Shown here: positions 62,328-64,000 of the stretch, one piece after another
Position numbering within the stretch: the first letter of the stretch is position 1
Layout: every line of letters begins with the position of its first letter
NCBI RefSeq assembly: GCF_028607085.1
Contig: NZ_CP117411.1
Coordinates: forward strand, 1,116,001-1,180,000
Reading direction: 5' to 3'
Source of the DNA: Sphingomonas naphthae
GTDB taxonomy: Bacteria > Pseudomonadota > Alphaproteobacteria > Sphingomonadales > Sphingomonadaceae
DNA: 64,000 bases
Program-made: the position numbers and the translations under genes
The notes under the pieces: model-generated
The model's input: the letters and a program-made list of their open reading frames with translations, nothing else
What the model was told of the DNA's origin: nothing
The model's database searches: none

Positions 62328-63602
62328 TCACTCCCCCTGCATCGTCCCATGATCCCGCGTATCCTTCATCCTCAGATACACCACCAGCGACACCCCGATC
62401 AGCGCGGTGACATACCAGTAGAAGGCGGCCTCCACCCCCTCGTTCTTCAGCCATAAGGCGACATATTCCGCCGTGCCGCCGAAGGCGGTGTTGGCGATGG
62501 CGTAGGGCAGGGCGACGCCCAGCGCGCGGATTTCGGGGGGGAACAGCTCGGCCTTCACCACGGCGTTGATCGATGTGTAGCCGGTCACGATCAGCAGCGC
62601 GGCCATCACCAGCGCGAAGGCGGCGAGCGGGCTCTGCACCGTGCCGAGCAAAGTGAAGATCGGCACCGTTCCCAGCATTCCGGCGATGCCGAAGCCCACC
62701 ATCAGCGGCTTGCGCCCGATCCGGTCGGAAAGCGCGCCCGCCGCCGGCTGGACGAGCATGAACAGGAACAGCGCGGCCGTCATCACGAGTGTGGCGGTCT
62801 CGCGGGGGAAGCCGGCGGTCTTCTCCAGGAATTTCTGCATGTAGATGGAGTAGGCATAGAAAGCGACGGTGCCGCCCGCCGTCAGCGCGATCACGGTGAA
62901 GGCGGCGCGCGGGTGGAGGCGGAAGAGGGCGCTGCCGCTCGACTTGGGCGCCTCGCCAGCCTTGGCGGTCTCGTAGGCCTTGGTCTCGTCGATGCCGCGG
63001 CGGATGAAGAACACCGCGATAGCCAGCGCGCCGCCGATCAGGAAAGGGATGCGCCAGCCCCACGCCTCCAGCTGCGGCCGATCGAGCAAAGCCTGCAACA
63101 GCAGCAGCACGCACAAGGCGATCAGCTGCCCCGAAATCAGCGTCACATATTGGAAGCTGGAGAAGAAACCGCGATGTCTTCTGCCCGCCATCTCGGACAG
63201 ATAGACCGCGCTCGCGCCATATTCCCCGCCGACCGACAGCCCCTGCATCATCCGCGCCGCGACCAGCAGCACCGGCGCAAGCGTGCCGATCGTGGCATAG
63301 CCCGGCGTCAGCGCGATCATCAGCGATCCGGCGCACATCAGCGTCACGGACAGCGCCAGCCCCGCCTTGCGCCCGCGCCGATCGGCATAGATGCCCATCA
63401 CCCACGCCCCCACCGGCCGCATCACGAACCCCACCGCGAAGATCGCGGCGGTATTCAGCAACTGCGCGATATCGTCGCTCTGCGGGAAGAACACCGGCGC
63501 GAAATAGAGGGTGAAGGCCGAGTAAGCGTACCAATCATACCATTCGACGAGATTGCCCGCCGATCCGCCGAGGATGGATTTGAGGCGCTGGCGCTCGATC
63601 AT
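62328..63602 (-). CDS. MFS metabolite:H+ symporter (KgtP/ProP-type)
   Basis: A 424-residue 12-helix transporter of the metabolite:H+ symporter group, which takes up dicarboxylates such as 2-oxoglutarate, or betaine/proline. Signatures are GNLVEWYDWYAYSAF at the N-terminus, ADRRGRKAGLALSV after helix 2, SVGGEYGASAVYL in helix 4-5, and DRIGRKPLMVGFG after helix 8. The substrate cannot be fixed; KgtP is the closest resemblance I recognise. Confidence 0.9.
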   Translation of the reverse strand: MIERQRLKSILGGSAGNLVEWYDWYAYSAFTLYFAPVFFPQSDDIAQLLNTAAIFAVGFVMRPVGAWVMGIYADRRGRKAGLALSVTLMCAGSLMIALTPGYATIGTLAPVLLVAARMMQGLSVGGEYGASAVYLSEMAGRRHRGFFSSFQYVTLISGQLIALCVLLLLQALLDRPQLEAWGWRIPFLIGGALAIAVFFIRRGIDETKAYETAKAGEAPKSSGSALFRLHPRAAFTVIALTAGGTVAFYAYSIYMQKFLEKTAGFPRETATLVMTAALFLFMLVQPAAGALSDRIGRKPLMVGFGIAGMLGTVPIFTLLGTVQSPLAAFALVMAALLIVTGYTSINAVVKAELFPPEIRALGVALPYAIANTAFGGTAEYVALWLKNEGVEAAFYWYVTALIGVSLVVYLRMKDTRDHGTMQGE

Positions 63603-63627
63603 CGGCTGCTATCTCCGCAACAAGAGA

Positions 63628-63712
63628 CCCGTTCGTCCTGAGCGTAGTCGAAGGACGTGCGACCGGACGCGGCGCCTGTTGCACGCCCTTCGACTTCGCT
63701 CAGGGTGAACGG
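63628..63712. repeat. Dispersed intergenic palindrome
   Basis: An inverted repeat with arms GTTCGTCCTGAGCGTAGTCG (63631-63650) and GACTTCGCTCAGGGTGAACG (63692-63711), separated by about 40 bases. The arm matches the copies at 60714 and 53702. Confidence 0.75.
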
Positions 63713-63738
63713 AATGGAGTGTTGCGGGCGGAAATCGC

Positions 63739-64000
63739 TCACAACCGCATCCCGTGCCGCCCGGCCAGCTCCACCACATATTGCCACGCCACCCGGCCCG
63801 ATCGGCTGCCCCGCGTCGTCGCCCAGGCGATCGCGTCCTGCGGGTCGAGCGGCAGGCCGAGCGCCCGCGTATAGCCCTCGATCATCGCCACATAGGTCGG
63901 CTGGTCGCAGACGTGGAAGCCGAGGCTCAGCCCGAAGCGATCGGACAGCGCCAATTTGTCGTCCACCACGTCGCGCGGGTTGATCGCGCTGGATTGTTCG
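63739..64000 (-). CDS. DUF815 family AAA+ ATPase (C-terminal end only)
   Basis: The 3' end of a gene that continues beyond the window. The visible part (SSAINPRDVVDDKLALSDRF, GLSLGFHVCDQPTYVAMIEG, AIAWATTRGSRSGRVAWQYV) matches the C-terminal region of DUF815 ATPases, a conserved AAA+ family of unclear role. The Walker motifs lie outside the window. Confidence 0.88.
   Translation of the reverse strand, partial: EQSSAINPRDVVDDKLALSDRFGLSLGFHVCDQPTYVAMIEGYTRALGLPLDPQDAIAWATTRGSRSGRVAWQYVVELAGRHGMRL

Overview
The window is GC-rich DNA that most resembles an alphaproteobacterium of the Sphingomonadales. The grounds are a divergent TonB-dependent receptor and phytase pair, a TorF-type porin, a DUF815 ATPase, a sphingomonad-style conjugation module (RlxS/DUF3363 relaxase, DUF736, DUF2840, DUF2285, TrbK-alt) and recurrent intergenic palindromes of a kind I associate with sphingomonads. 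Genus and species cannot be fixed from the sequence alone.

Left flank (1-8 kb), chromosomal in character: the end of a GGDEF diguanylate cyclase; a lipoprotein phytase with a perfect PHO box upstream, divergent from a TonB-dependent receptor; a secreted propeller-like protein; a ferredoxin reductase; and a WYL regulator.

Accessory cargo (about 8.1-23 kb): a 32-residue membrane peptide, an Arr rifampin ADP-ribosyltransferase, an IS481-type transposase fragment, an AraC regulator, an ABM-domain membrane protein and a three-subunit PaoABC-like molybdenum hydroxylase. A second cluster has a LysR regulator divergent from a tightly coupled run of CocE-type hydrolase, SDR, Old Yellow Enzyme, alpha/beta hydrolase, an unknown 131-residue protein and a glutathione S-transferase. 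This looks like a catabolic or detoxification operon of unknown substrate. A second LysR gene follows.

Integrative and conjugative element backbone (about 23-50.8 kb): a complete Trb mating-pair apparatus (trbB, C, D, E, J, K-alt, L, F, G, I), a VirD4/TraG coupling protein, a CopG protein, an RlxS relaxase beside a candidate oriT, a lytic transglycosylase and a TraF peptidase. An excision-control block matches the ICEMlSym logic: an RdfS-like HTH protein, an FseA-like DUF6499/DUF2285 gene split by a likely programmed +1 frameshift, a QseM-like DUF2285 protein and a QseC-like repressor flanking a strong inverted repeat. DUF932, DUF736 and a 684-residue ParB-like protein follow, then a FitAB-type toxin-antitoxin pair and a large serine recombinase that reads into the 3' end of a tRNA-Arg(CCG). 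The recombinase-tRNA junction is taken as the right end of the element. The left end is not resolved.

The most interesting item is a two-gene insertion between copG and trbB, on the strand opposite to the transfer operon. A class III nucleotidyl-cyclase-like protein is translationally coupled to a small HNH-nuclease-like protein. This resembles a cyclic-nucleotide-signalling defence system with a nuclease effector, and I do not recognise it as a named system.

Right flank (50.9-64 kb), chromosomal again: tRNA-Arg, nth, dapB, a TRIC-type channel, hypothetical secreted proteins, a TorF porin, a SulP transporter with beta-carbonic anhydrase (probable bicarbonate uptake), an OmpR/histidine kinase pair, small secreted proteins, a KgtP-type MFS symporter and the end of a DUF815 ATPase.
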